Shown here: in pieces, positions 45,482 to 57,112 of the stretch
Position numbering within the stretch: the first letter of the stretch is position 1
Layout: each line of letters opens with the position of its first letter
Assembly: GCA_963921825.1 (NCBI GenBank)
Contig: OY997595.1
Span: 16,361,228 to 16,425,227, forward strand
DNA: 64,000 nt
Direction: 5' to 3'
DNA from: Erodium maritimum
Taxonomy: Eukaryota; Streptophyta; Magnoliopsida; Geraniales; Geraniaceae
Notes under the pieces: generated by a model
Told to the model about the DNA's origin: nothing
The model's database searches: none
The model's input: the letters and a program-made list of their open reading frames with translations, nothing else
Program-made: the position numbers and the translations under genes

Positions 45482-45661
45482 ACACCCGACCCTGCTGAGC
45501 CTACGGTCCTCCTCTCGTGGTGGTGGAAGAATCTGCTGCTGTGGGGCCCTCGGCTGCTGTCTCTGAGCTGGCGCTCTTGCTGCCTGCCGTGGGGCTCTCG
45601 GAGCCTGAGCCTGACGCTGGCGAAAAGGAGGTGCCTGACTGGGCTGCGCCTGCTGTGGTCG

Positions 45662-46105
45662 CTATACTGGTCCTCCTCCAACACGGTCAGGGCACACGGT
45701 GGAGATGTGTCCAAGTCTGCCGAAGTGATAGCATGTCCTCTCAACGTGACACAGCCTCTCCTCGACTCTCGTCGGACGACCTGCGGGGCGATCTGCAGGT
45801 CCACCACTCATCGGGCAGTCTCGGCCCAGATGTCCCAACTGCATGCACAAGGGACAAAACTGTGCTAACGAAGCAGGTCCAACAGACGCTACGGCTCTGA
45901 CCCGTCGCATCCCACCAGACTGGGCCTGTGGCTGAAAGGATCCCGAGGTCCTCTGCCTCCTAGGATCGTGGCCCTCGGACGGCCTCAGGAAGCCACTCGA
46001 CCTCGGTCTGATCTCCCGCGCCCTGGCGGTCTCCCGAAAGTGCCTCTCCACAGCTAGTGCCTGGTCCACTAGTGCATAGTACTCCTTAGTCCTGAAGGCA
46101 ATCAC
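45662..46105 (-). pseudogene. Gag C-terminal part with zinc knuckles, chromovirus
   Basis: It encodes the end of gag, including RTKEYYALVDQALAVE and a CCHC knuckle CPLCMQLGHLGRDC. A second knuckle-like stretch reads CYHFGRLGHISTVC, with Phe where a Cys is expected. It is out of frame with the preceding gag frame. Confidence 0.88.
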
Positions 46106-46164
46106 TCGATCCGCGATCGACGGGAAGAGTCCTCTCTCAATTGCCTACAGCGGCACTCCTCGGT

Positions 46165-46887
46165 CTATACCATCTCTGGGGCGAAACGAGACAAGGATGT
46201 GAACCTCGCCTCATACTCAGATACAGACATCCCTCTCTGTTGCAGCTCCAGGAATTGTTGGTGTCGGTCATCTCGGACTGATCTAGGGAAGTATTGCTCC
46301 AAGAACAGTCTCCCGAACAACTGGAAGTCATCTCCAACTCTGCGCTCCTCGCGCTGCCACCAGAAGTATGCCTCATCCCTCAGTTGGAATACGGCAAAGG
46401 ATACCCACATGTGCTCGTCGACAATCTCCGACGTGCCCAAGTTGCGGGTGATTTGTCCCAGCCACCTCTCAGCTGCCTCGGGGTCTGGCTCCCAAGAAAA
46501 GATAGGAGCACCCAACCTGATGAAGTCCCTCAGCGCATGGGCTATGTACCGATCGGCCTGACTCGGCCTCGCAGTAGCTGCTGTAGTGGCAGCAGGCACA
46601 GCCTCTGGTGTTGGTGTTGTAGTCCCCTGTTGTGCGCTGATCGCTACAAGAACCGCGCGAACCACCTCCTCCATAGGGGTCGCCTGGGTCGGCTCTGCGA
46701 TCGGAGGAGCCCTGGGCGGTAACCCTGACGGCCCAGCCTCAACTCTGTAGTGCTCCGCAGAAATAGCACCCTGGGCACTCGATGTCCCTGTCTGCTCAAT
46801 GGCAGGCGGCTGCCCCTGGCCCCTAGCTGGGCGACTCCTCGTGCCTCGCGGTACGTAGGCAGGTGTCATGTCGTATATCCTCTGCAC
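46165..46887 (-). pseudogene. Gag capsid part, chromovirus
   Basis: A 240-codon frame with an Ala/Pro-rich start, then the gypsy capsid domain: APIFSWEPDPEAAERWLGQI, FAVFQLRDEAYFWWQR, FLEQYFPRSVRDDRHQQFLEL and MSVSEYEARFTSLSRFAPE. Gag assembles the particle that holds element RNA. The ATG at 46887 lies about 1 kb from the primer site and is a plausible native start. The frame is lost after APEMV. Confidence 0.92.
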
Positions 46888-47932
46888 GTATAACGCACAT
46901 GTTCAGTTTCTCAGATTTCTAATAAAGTAGTCCGCTTAAAAATAGTAACGTTCACACATGTTTCACAAGGGTCACACTCGGACCAACAGTATACTTAGTC
47001 TTAGTATAGTCATATATAATTTCATATAATCAGAGAAGTCCGCACTCGTGTGCGTCTCACAGAATAAATCACACAATTCAACCATCTCCCATAGGAGTCA
47101 CAGTTTCAAACAAGGTACACAAACAACATACCGGACCGGCATACACCTCGGTCGGGTATCTTCCCATAGTATGGGGTACAAATCACAACACAAAACAATT
47201 CCGCAAGTCTTTGCATTAATTCATTTCCACAGGTTCTCAACACCTTTCTCTTTTTATCACAACATTCATGTCGATATCGCGTCGTTACAACCCGATTTAG
47301 GCGTCCCCGAATCTCGTTGTAACCACTTGACATCCCCCTATCACGTTCGACTACAGTGGCGCCCCTGAGTCAACCCGTGATAGTACAAACACTTCAGTTT
47401 TGCAAAAAAATTTGCATGACCCGTTCGTAAATTCCACTAATCATCCGCTTAAGTGGGACATTCAATAAGCAAACAATACAAAGTATTCAGCCCAACAAAG
47501 CATAGAGCACATCATCGCAACTATACACCTCGGGTCTCGGTAATTACTCGGTTACCCCCCAGTCAAGTCAACAATTCAGTTTAACCAAACACTCACGACC
47601 GACCAAGGCGGCAATTCAATAAACGATCGCTTAACAAATACATCATAAACCTTATCGAGCACCGCTCGTTAACCCCCCCTCGATCTCAACCGATCGGCAT
47701 AACCGTTCAACCAAGGTACACCGCATAGCATAAGATAGGGCAATACATCAAACAAGGCGCACGCCAAAACTCAATACAAGTTAGAACACAAACAAGCAAC
47801 TCACTACCCGGGTCTACGCGTAGGACATTTTCGACTTGCGTAACTAACTACTATGACTTTAACCACCTAACTCTACCCACCTAATTGACGTACGGTCCGA
47901 GGTTTTGAAAAACAATTTCAAAATGAAACCAG
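46888..47932 (-). other. 5' leader of the chromovirus
   Basis: AT-moderate untranslated sequence between the primer site and gag. Frames in it (47048-47368 plus and 47106-47333 minus) show no recognisable domain. Confidence 0.7.
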
Positions 47933-47944
47933 GCTCTGATACCA
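47933..47944 (-). promoter_or_regulatory. Primer binding site, chromovirus
   Basis: TGGTATCAGAGC on the minus strand, three bases inside the 5' LTR. Confidence 0.9.
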
Positions 47945-48269
47945 AATTGTCACGCCCCAAATCCGGTTTTGACCAGACTGGAGACGTGAGCTAACATAAT
48001 AATTTAAATAATAGAAATAAAAGCAACTTAAGCGAATTAAATCTCCGAAATTGGTTCCAACATAAAATAACTCCGAAAATTTGTTCCAAAACATGATAAA
48101 AAGCTATGAGTCACAGCTCAGACCGAAATAAATAAATAAAGATCAATACAAGGAGTATGCCACTACTAAGTCAACCCTTCCCCAGACTCTGGTTGAGCAT
48201 ACAGTGCTCTGAGACGTCCTCTAGACCGACTCACCATCAAAACCTGTAAAACAGTAAACATAAAGGGGG

Positions 48270-48283
48270 TGAGCTTATGCTCA
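48270..48283 (-). promoter_or_regulatory. LTR hairpin with ATAA loop
   Basis: Sense strand TGAGCATAAGCTCA. The stem is perfect but the first loop base is A, unlike the G of the other five copies. Confidence 0.55.
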
Positions 48284-48674
48284 GTAGGAAAAAGTAGTAC
48301 GATAAAGGAACCCCCGCTTTAACAAGAAAACCCGATTAGTACAGTTATCCAAAAGACACTAATTAAAGATCAACAATAATTGCATCACTTAAAGAAGATA
48401 CCACTCAAAGGAGATCAATGGAAAGACAACTTATTCACCAATGGAATCAACTAAAGAAACACACAAATACCGAAATAATGATAATCAAACCACAAGACTC
48501 TGATCCGTACACTGACCTGCACATCATATCAGAATGCCCCTCGTTCCAGAGGAGACACATATCATCGGGGCTCCTGGAAACGTTCCCCAGGAACACATAT
48601 CATCGTAGGTCTCGGAAATGTCCCCAAAGGACCACAAATCATCGGGGTGAAACAAGTAATGTATCACACGCCAT

Positions 48675-48871
48675 ACCGGAAACACACATCAGCCTAGACG
48701 TCTTCCCGGAAACGCACATCGGGGTACACAATCACATCTTACCGGAACCGCACATCGTTCTAGATTTCTTCCCGGAATGTCCACCTCGGGGTACACACTC
48801 ACATCATACCGGAACCGCACATCGTTCTAGATGTCTTCTCGGAATGTCCACCTCGGGGTACACACTCAAAC
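48675..48871 (-). repeat. Tandem repeat in the chromovirus 5' LTR
   Basis: The counterpart of 40019-40212, with about three units of 60-70 bp. Confidence 0.75.
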
Positions 48872-49659
48872 CACACAATAGCATATCAAACACAGTACAA
48901 TCACACACGTTGTCAAACCAAGCTTACCGGCATGACTTACCAACCACGTAACATCGTGACACGTTGTCACACACGTTAGGCACAATCAATTCACATTCAA
49001 ACATTCACTCAATCAATCATGACACGGATCAACCATTCACATTACGATCATCATAATTCATCTAGTTTAGTATGACTCATATCTTATCCTAAGGACGGAA
49101 CATGCATCGACCTTAAGGACGAACAATCATCAACAAGTATAACCAACACGCAATCCTAGGGCTCAACATGGCCATTCTACCAGCACGACAATTTCACAAA
49201 ATATTGAAAGCGATTAATCTAGTGAATCACATCCTATATGCAAACTAAGACTCGTCCGGTTATTATAGTAATTGAAAAGCAGTTAATCTAGTGAATCACA
49301 TCCTACATGCAAAGTAGGACCTTTCCGGTTATTATTATCCAATGGGCATACTATTAACATTCAATAAATAAAGGCGGAAATGTACTACTCTTCCCTACCT
49401 TGAAGTAATCAACTCTCAACTCCTAGATGCTGACGACCTGACTAGCTTCCTCCTCCACTTCACGATGTCCAAGTGCCTCCTCCTCCGCCGCGCTCGGGTC
49501 CAAGGTCTTGGATCACAAAACAATTTGCGAATCAAGAGTAATTCACAAGGTTTAAAGAGGAAACACTCCTAATTAACCCCAAAAGGTCTCGGTTATAGAT
49601 AACCGTCCCAATTACTCGAAATTCAGCAAAATGGGCCCAAAAGGCCCAACTCAGGTCTG

Positions 49660-49830
49660 TCACGGTAAGGTCACGGAGCCTTGATGGGCTCCGCCACGGA
49701 TCTGGTCACGGATCCGTGGTCCAGGCCGTCACGGTACTCCTCACGGAGCCGTAACTAACGCCGTCATGGTCTCCCCCACGGAGCCGTGACATCTCCTATC
49801 ACGGTGCCCGTCACGGATCCGTGACGGGTT
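49660..49830 (-). repeat. Palindrome cassette of the chromovirus 5' LTR
   Basis: CACGGATCCGTG and CACGGAGCCGTGA units, one unit longer than in the 3' LTR. Confidence 0.8.
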
Positions 49831-50735
49831 TGGCACTGTTCACCTTCTTCTTCCTCCATCCTCGGTTTTCCATTAAAATAACCCCAAAACCTCCATTGAT
49901 GACCTCCCCAAGATCCAAAACAGTCCCTAAAACGTCTCTACTTCAAAACCCACCATGGATCTTCATAAAAACTCCACAAAACTCAACAAAATCAATCATC
50001 CAACATCATTTCTCTCCAAAAATTCATCATTCAAACACCAAACTCCAAAACCCAACCATTGTTCATCAATTTCTTCAAAACCCATGAACCAAAATCCATA
50101 AAAAACGAAAAGGGATTAGATGCTGACCTTGGAAATGAGGAGTAGAAGAAGAAAATGGAAGAATCAAGCCCTTTGGTGAAGAAATGACCCAAAAACTCCT
50201 CATTTTCTCTCCTTTCTTCTTCTTCAAGCTTCAAGCTTCACTCTCTCTCCACCCTCACTCCAATTTCGGCCAACACACTCCAAATGGGCTGAATTGCTCA
50301 CCTCAGGTCCCCTTTAACCTAATAGGATAGTGACAAAAATGTCCTTAGTGTCCAATAGTCCTTCAAGACCAAAATCAAGGGTATAGGGGTCTTTTCACCC
50401 TAGTTTCTTCTCACCCAAGATACTATGGACATGTGTCCATAGTGGGGACCATTTCTAACCCAAATAATTCTCAGCACCTTTAATTAATTATTTTTGGTCC
50501 TTAAATAATCGATGTTTGACCCGAAGTCGACCGATGGTTGACTTTTGCACAATTACAGTCAATTGAAAGGAAACGGCCCAATTAAGCTAACTGTAACGAC
50601 GGCTAAGCTTTTAGGGCCCCGGAAAGGTCCCGAATGACTCCCGGAGTCATCGGTTGACTTTTCTGGCAAAAAGTTAACTTTCGCCGAAAACCTCCGGTTC
50701 GACCGGGATCGACCGGGGGCGGTTTTTACAGATCT

Positions 50736-51702
50736 GACACCAAAACCAACAAAGAAGTACAACCCCATACGAAAGTCGGTCCAAACATCTGACTCCAACA
50801 AAAAACCCGAGCCGACAACACGAGCTCCACCCTCCGAACACACCTGATGAACCTGTACCCCGAGACCCCACAACATCTCCCACAACCACAAGTGAAAACA
50901 ATCGCTGAAACACAACCGGAGTGGAAATCATCCACCAACAAACACCATGAAACTACGTTACTAACAAGAGAGATTCTGAACCAAAGAAGCTCATAGGTTA
51001 AGCCCAAATCTGAGGCCAAAGAAGCATTGTAGGTTCCCAGACTCTAGATGGAAGATCTGATCGAAGAGGCCGGCCAGAGAACTCCAAAGGGCTTCTACCA
51101 CGAAGCCGATGCATGACAGATCAAGGTGAGAAAAAATGGACCTGGCCACGGACGAGGAAGGGCTGAAGCTTGTCTTCCCTAAACCCCCATACCCACACGA
51201 ACGAACATGGAGCTTGTCTTCACCGAACCTACACATGAACAAACAGACAACGGAAGCCCCAAGACGGGCACCAGATCTACAGTAGGCAAACAAAGTCGAG
51301 AGGCCAAAGTCCGGGAAGGAAGATTTGTAGAGCTCCGAAGCTCTGATCTAAGCCAATACCAGGATGGACGATGCTCGGCCACAGAAGGCCGGAGTGCTCA
51401 CGAACCATCGGAGTGTTCACGAACCATCCACCTTAAAGGGGCGCCGAAAAACGGTTCAGTGGAAGGGAGATCCGGGAAACCAAGCGAGAAACTGAGAAGG
51501 TGTGAAGGAAAGACGAGGGAAGGAGAGGTGGAGGAAAAGGAAGGAGAAGAGGGAAGCCGTCATCGGCAACGACCCAGGATGGAGCCTACGACCGTCACCG
51601 ACGAAGGGAAGAACCGAAGCAGGCGTCGACGGGTAAGAAAAAGATAGGTTTTTTTGAAAAGATGAGAGAAAAGGTCGGGAAAACTATTAGGTTCGTATTA
51701 AT
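50736..51702 (-). repeat. 5' part of the second LINE-like element
   Basis: CT- and GC-rich on the minus strand, as expected for the 5' region of a plant L1-type element. It joins to 39293 when the chromovirus and one GATCT copy are set aside. Frames on both strands (50559-51019 minus and 51207-51647 plus) are of low complexity, without a known domain. Confidence 0.5.
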
Positions 51703-52636
51703 AGGAGATGTAAGAACCGCTCCCAGTCGAACCGGTGGATTTTAAAAGCAAGTTTGACTTTTTGCCGGAAAAGTCAACTGATGACTCAAAATACCATTCG
51801 GGGCTTTTCCGGGGCCCAAAATGCTTAGCCGTCATCACGGTTAGCTTAATTGGGCCGTTTACTTTCGTTTGAGTATAATATTGAAGGAAGTCAAAGTTGG
51901 TCAAAATCGGACTTTATATCGACTAAAACAATATTAATTATTGTGCTGGAAATTAAATTGGAAAGCTAGAGGACCCACTTGGACACTTGTCCCTATTTGG
52001 TTAGAAGAGAGAAAAGGCAGTGTTCTTGGACCACTATGCCCTCCTAAAACCCTCTATAAGGGAAAATATCTAAAGGGCTTTTAGTCATTAACCATCTCTA
52101 GGTCTTATATGGATTTGGAAGACCAATTTTGGTTCATTTTTGTGGGTGTAGCCGAATTTTGAGAGGAGAGGAAGAGAGAGAGGAGCTCCAATGGAGTCTT
52201 GAAGAAGAAGCAAAGGAAAAAGGAGCAACTTGGTGCCATTTCCTACCCATTTCTTCTCCATTTCATCATCATCATCTCCATCTCACTCTTCTAAAGGTAA
52301 TGGAACTAGCCTCATCTCTTTTCCCTTCATCTCATTTCATGGGTTTTGGTTTGGGGTTGGCTAGAAGTTGTTGGATTTGATTGAAATGAGGTTAGATGAT
52401 GTTGATAAGAAGCTTTGGTGGGTTTTTGATGGAAGAACTTGGGTTTAATAGAGTTTTTGATTTGATTTTGATTTGGAGAATCCTTGGAAACTTGTTTATT
52501 TGTTGATTCCTACCATGGGTACATGAGTAATGGAGGTATTTGACTGTTTTGGGAACTTAAGATGGTTGAAAATGGAGTTTGGTAGTGGATTTTCGGAGAA
52601 AAGGAGCTGGAGGTTGAAGAGGGGCGAATCTGCCCT

Positions 52637-52775
52637 GGAGCGTCACGGATCCGTGACGGATTCCGTGACGGGCGACGTCACGGCTCCGTGAGGTAGTCCG
52701 TGACGGCACACGTCACGGCTCCGTGACGTCATCCGTGAGGGGTGGGGTCACGGCTCCGTGACCGTATCCGTGGCA
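52637..52775 (+). repeat. Palindrome cassette of the LTR at 51709
   Basis: Repeated GTCACGGATCCGTGAC and GTCACGGCTCCGTGA units, about 928-1066 bp from the LTR start. Confidence 0.8.
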
Positions 52776-53293
52776 GACCAGTTTTGGTGTGTTTTGAGGG
52801 TTTTACACCGTTTTCGATCTTTGTTTGGAGCTGAACTTTTGGGAGAGTTTTGGGGGCTTTACTTGCTGTTAATTGGAGTCTAATTAGAGTTTGTTTTGTG
52901 TTCAAAGATCTTATTTTCGAGATCGAGGATCGAAGACCCTTCCGGTACCCGTGTGAAGAACGGAGTTGCGACTTTTGAAGCTTGACAACAGAGTTTAGAT
53001 GTCACGCCCCAAATCCGGTTCTTGCCCGGACTCGAGGCATGACTAGTAATAAATTATTTAAAAGGCAATAATTCAACATTTAGTTCCTGAAAAACTCCAA
53101 TAGAAACTCAAGTCCACAAAATTCAGTTTAAAACATAAATAACCCTCCAGGGGTGTAATAATAATCCTCCACAAGATTTGTTCAAAACAAAAAAGTAATA
53201 AGAACGAAGTCTCTACAAAGCACTCACACCGAGAAGCTCCCGAACTTCTACTCCTCAATCAAGCCTGTAAACACAACAGTAAACTCATAGGGG

Positions 53294-53307
53294 TGAGCTT
53301 GCGCTCA
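53294..53307 (-). promoter_or_regulatory. LTR hairpin with GCAA tetraloop
   Basis: Sense strand TGAGCGCAAGCTCA, a perfect 5-bp stem with a GNRA loop. Confidence 0.6.
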
Positions 53308-54589
53308 GTAGGGAAAACACATAACAAGGTGGACCTTAAACTCAATAAAGTCAGCAGCAAGTCAACAAGATAGATCTTAACAAACACGAGTAATAGGTAA
53401 CCAAACCAATGCCGTGGCACATGAAGTCTCCACCCTCCGATCCACACATGATGTGTCCTCTCGGATTTTCCCTCAAATCCAGAGGAGACGCATAACATTG
53501 AGGCGACCGGAAACAACCCTTCGGGGGCGCTTATCATCGGGCTTCTCAGAAACGTCTCCAAAGGATTTTATGTCCTCGGGAACCAAGGTATTACTCCCAT
53601 AGGAAGCATACACTTGGGCAATTCAATAATAATCAGTTAATAATTGAATAACACACTCAAACCGAAACGCGAAACAATCCAATCCCAACAACCATCAATT
53701 CATTGTCACCCATAACTCACACATCACCAATTCACCACAACACACAGTACACGAATCACATAACCACAACACATCAATCACACAATCACAACTTACCGTT
53801 CACTTACTAGTCTCGAACCACCGGGGCATCGATCACCTGATTGCACCGCTCGGTACAACCAGTCATACTCGATGCTCCAAGCAACCACTTAAGGAAATAC
53901 AAGCAATCATTCAAATACAATCAACAATCAAGCGGGAGTTTAATCAACCAATCGTAAAAACCTTTAATCGAGCATTCACATATGCAATTCTACTAGTTAC
54001 ATTAGACTCTTTAGCCTATCCACTAAGAAACCAAACAACCAAGCATGTGATCCTAACACGCAACTAATCCGAGGGCTTTGCCAAGGCTCCTCTACCAGAC
54101 AAACAATTCCCAAGTACTGAAAGCAAATTACACTAGTGATTGGCATCCTATTCATTCACCACTAGACACTTCCGGTTATTAGTAATTGAAAGACAATTAT
54201 TCTAGTTATTCGCATCCTATAGGCATTTCTAGGACCTTTCCAATTTTATTAGCCTAACATGCATACTAAGCATCATAAACGAGGGGTTAAGACTTTCCCT
54301 ACCTCGAGGTCTTCCTCTCAACACTCTGATGATAAGCCCGGTGGTCACCACTCCGTTCTTCACTCGGGTCCCGGCGTGATAATTGCTCCTCTAACTCGTG
54401 TCCACGTTCTTCCTTCTTTCCTAGCTTGGTTCCAAGGTTTTGAACCACCAAAAAACCACAAATTAGTTTCCTCAACAAAGTGTTCTTCTCCTCAAAACAC
54501 ACAACAATGTTCAGAAATGGATCAAGGTTTGAAGAGGAAGTGTGGGAATCAAATTGAGCTAAAAGGAAGGGTTTTTGGGCTTTGGGGAT

Positions 54590-54835
54590 CTGATCCGGAA
54601 TGCCATACGGACCGTGTGGCTAGCCATGCCGGAACATGGCACGGACCATGTCACAGGCCGGCCCAGAATCCAGCGCGGAACGCGTCACAGACCGGCCCGG
54701 AGAGCGACACGGACCGTGTCAGGTACCGTGCCGGACTCCCGTCCGTTCCGTGTGCCGTGCCGGTAATAGGCCCGTTCCATGCGGCATGCCGTGTCGGCAC
54801 CTAGCCCGGTCCGGGTCAGCTTCCGTATCAGACCT
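54590..54835 (-). repeat. Palindrome cassette of the LTR at 53000 (CGGCACGG type)
   Basis: GC-rich run of short palindromes and near-palindromes such as GGCTAGCC, GCACGGACC, CGCGGAACGCG and CATGCGGCATG. It has the same offset as in the other LTRs (about 876-1120 bp) but different unit sequences. Confidence 0.6.
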
Positions 54836-56472
54836 GACCAGCTCCTTCCCCTTTCTTCCCCAACTCGAATTTCACGAAAATCTCAACACAAACTCCATTT
54901 CTAAACTCCCTTACCTCCAAAATATTCAACCAAAGATACCCAGCAGCTACACCCTCAATGGGTTCATCAAACTTCAACCAAAAACACAATCCAACAACCT
55001 ACTTCACTACTTCTTCTCCAAGCAACAATCAAATAAGCAAGTTCTTCAACTTTTAAGCCAAGACCCACAAAACCCAAAGATTGGAAGTGGAAGAAATGGA
55101 GAGTTGAGAGTATCTTTACCTCTAGGTAGTTGAGATGGAGAAGATGAAGTGAAAATGAAGGCAAAAGGACCAAGAACAAACTCCAAAATTCAAGCTGTCT
55201 TCTCTATCTTCTTCCTCAAGAAAGTGAGCTCCTCCTCTCCTCTCTCCTTGTGATTTTCGGCTGCAACAATAGGAAATAGGCTGAATTGTTGCTCCCTTTC
55301 CTTTAAATGACCTAAAATGTCAATTTACACAAAAGCCCTTAAGGTCTTATCCCTTTAAAGGTAACTTAGGAGGGTATGAGAGTCATTTGAATCCCTCACT
55401 TCCATCCTCCAAGCCAAGCATGACAAGTGTCATGTGAGGTCACTCCTACTTAATAAATTTCCAGCTTTCCAAGATTTATCGAAGAAACAACCGATAGTAG
55501 CCCAAGTTTGACCGACGGTTGACTTTAACAATATTACAGTCAAACTGAAGGAAACGACCCAACTAAGCTAACCGTGGTAATGGCTAAGCTTTTTGGGCCC
55601 TGGAAAGGTCCCAAATGACTTTCCGAGTCATCGGTTGACTTTTTCGGCCGAAAGTTAAACTTAGCTAGGATTCACCGGTTCTACCGGGATCGACCGGGGG
55701 CGGGTCTTACATTAGAGGAAGACCACAAGGTAGGGAAAGTCTTAACTTCTTATTTAAACGCTTAGAATGCATGTTAGGATAATAAAATTGGAAAGGTCCT
55801 AGAATTGCCTATAGGATGCGAATAACTAGGATAATCGTATTTCAATTACTAATAATCGGATGAGTCTAGTATGCATGTTTAGGATGAAGATGACTAGTGA
55901 AGCTTGCTTTCAATACTTGGGATTTGGTTTACTGGTAGAGAGGCTGTGAAGAGCTCTCGGATTAGTTGTGTGCTAGGTTCACATGCTTGGTTGCTAGTTA
56001 TTAGGATAATTTAAGAGTCTAATGAAACTAGTTAGCTTGTATGATCGAATGCTTAATTGATCGTTCACATGATTGTTGATTGGTTGAATGCTTACTTGGT
56101 TGATTGAGTGATTGTGTTGATATAATTGTTGCTTGAACGGATGATTGAGTATGACTGGTTGTGCCGCGGGGTACAATCAGGTGATCGATGTACCGCTGGT
56201 TCGTGACGGGTAAGTATACGGTAAGTGTGGAGTGTTATTGGATATCTTTGCTGTGATGAAAGTATGATTCGTTGAGTGTTGATTGGTGGCTAAGTTATGG
56301 TGTGTTTCCTTTATTCATGTTCTTGAAATGGTTGTTTGTTCGGTTCGGTACTACACCGGGGGGGGGGGGGGATAATCTGGTGCCGTGGTTATGGTGGAGT
56401 TTGACAGATACAGTGAGATATTGGTTGCGTATTGGAGCCTGAGGGCATTGGTTACTGGATATTACGAGAATT

Positions 56473-56600
56473 GATTATTGGCAGATCCTGCGGGATATTG
56501 ATTGATTATTGGCATATCCTGCGGGGTATTGATTGATTATTGGTAGATCCTGCGGGATATTGATTGATTATTGGCAGATCCTACGGGATATTGATTGGAT
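56473..56600 (+). repeat. Tandem repeat, four units of 31 bp
   Basis: Units start at 56473, 56504, 56535 and 56566. Each reads GATTATTGGCAGATCCTGCG followed by GGATATTGATT, with few changes. Confidence 0.9.
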
Positions 56601-57098
56601 TACTTCATGAGAGATGGTTACTGAGGTTTCACCTAAGGGTGTGCGTCCTACGGGAGCACTACCTTGGTTCCCTATGACATATGGTCCTTTGGAGGCATTT
56701 CCGAGAATTCCGATGATAAGCGCCCATTTGGGATTGTTTCCGGTGCCCCGACGCATGTGCCTCCTTTGGACTGAGGGAAAATCTGATATGACATGGGTAT
56801 TCTGGTGAATCGGAATTATGGGAACCGATGTGATCCCAGAATCTACCCATGGATCGGAGGCTTGAGAAAGCAAGTGGTTGGCATGATATCAATTACTCCC
56901 ATTTTACTCTTATCGATTCGTTATAGTACTTTTTATGAACTCTTTTAAGTTACTGTTATCTTTAAGAGTGCGATATTATTGTGATATATTTTATTCATGA
57001 GTACTTCATTGTTAACCGTATTATTATGTTACTTGCGTTATCCGTTTAAACAGTTTTAAGTATTGATCTAAATGTGGAGTTATTGAGATTTTTCCTAC

Positions 57099-57112
57099 TG
57101 AGCGCAAGCTCA
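57099..57112 (+). promoter_or_regulatory. LTR hairpin with GCAA tetraloop
   Basis: TGAGCGCAAGCTCA, a perfect 5-bp stem with a GNRA loop, 29 bases before the acceptor-like CAG. Confidence 0.6.

Larger units (their letters stand above)
39294..50730 (-). mobile_element. Full-length decayed Ty3/gypsy chromovirus (Tekay/Del-like)
   Basis: An 11.4-kb element with large LTRs (2756 bp at 39294-42049 and 2783 bp at 47948-50730), a perfect GATCT duplication (39289-39293 and 50731-50735), a Met-tRNA primer site at 47933-47944 and a purine tract at 42051-42063. Gene order on minus is gag, protease, reverse transcriptase, RNase H, integrase, chromodomain, which is gypsy order. The chromodomain and large LTRs suggest the Tekay/Del branch. 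The LTRs differ at several positions per 100 bp and all coding segments carry frameshifts or stops, so it is the oldest intact-length element here. Confidence 0.95.
47948..50730 (-). repeat. 5' LTR of the chromovirus
   Basis: Plus strand reads TGTCACGCCCC to GGTTTTTACA. Landmarks are a donor-like AAG/GTCAGC at 50127, a palindrome cassette at 49660-49830, a tandem repeat at 48675-48871, a hairpin at 48270-48283 and an acceptor-like TTACAG ending at 48244. Compared with the 3' LTR it has one extra 35-36-bp palindrome unit. Confidence 0.94.
28707..51702 (-). mobile_element. Non-autonomous LINE-like element (second copy), split by several LTR elements
   Basis: About 1.9 kb of element sequence survives as 28707-28836, 38454-39293 and 50736-51702. 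On the minus strand it begins CT-rich near 51660, carries the family inverted repeat (39209-39235 and 38841-38868) and ends in ATTGCCGATAAAAAAAA at 28707-28720, a typical plant L1 3' end. It was interrupted by a solo LTR (28837-32156), a copia element (32166-38448) and a chromovirus (39294-50730). I see no reverse transcriptase or ORF1. Frames in the pieces, such as 51207-51647 plus, are of low complexity. Confidence 0.55.
53000..55711 (-). mobile_element. Solo LTR, large gypsy family, nested in another solo LTR
   Basis: 2712 bp from TGTCACGCCCC to GGGTCTTACA, flanked by perfect TTAGA (52995-52999 and 55712-55716). It is minus in orientation and lies inside the plus-oriented LTR at 51709-57408. 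Landmarks are a donor-like GAG/GTAAAG at 55119, a palindrome cassette at 54590-54835, a hairpin at 53294-53307 and an acceptor-like TTACAG ending at 53265. It is closest in sequence to the solo LTR at 2966-5493. Confidence 0.93.
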
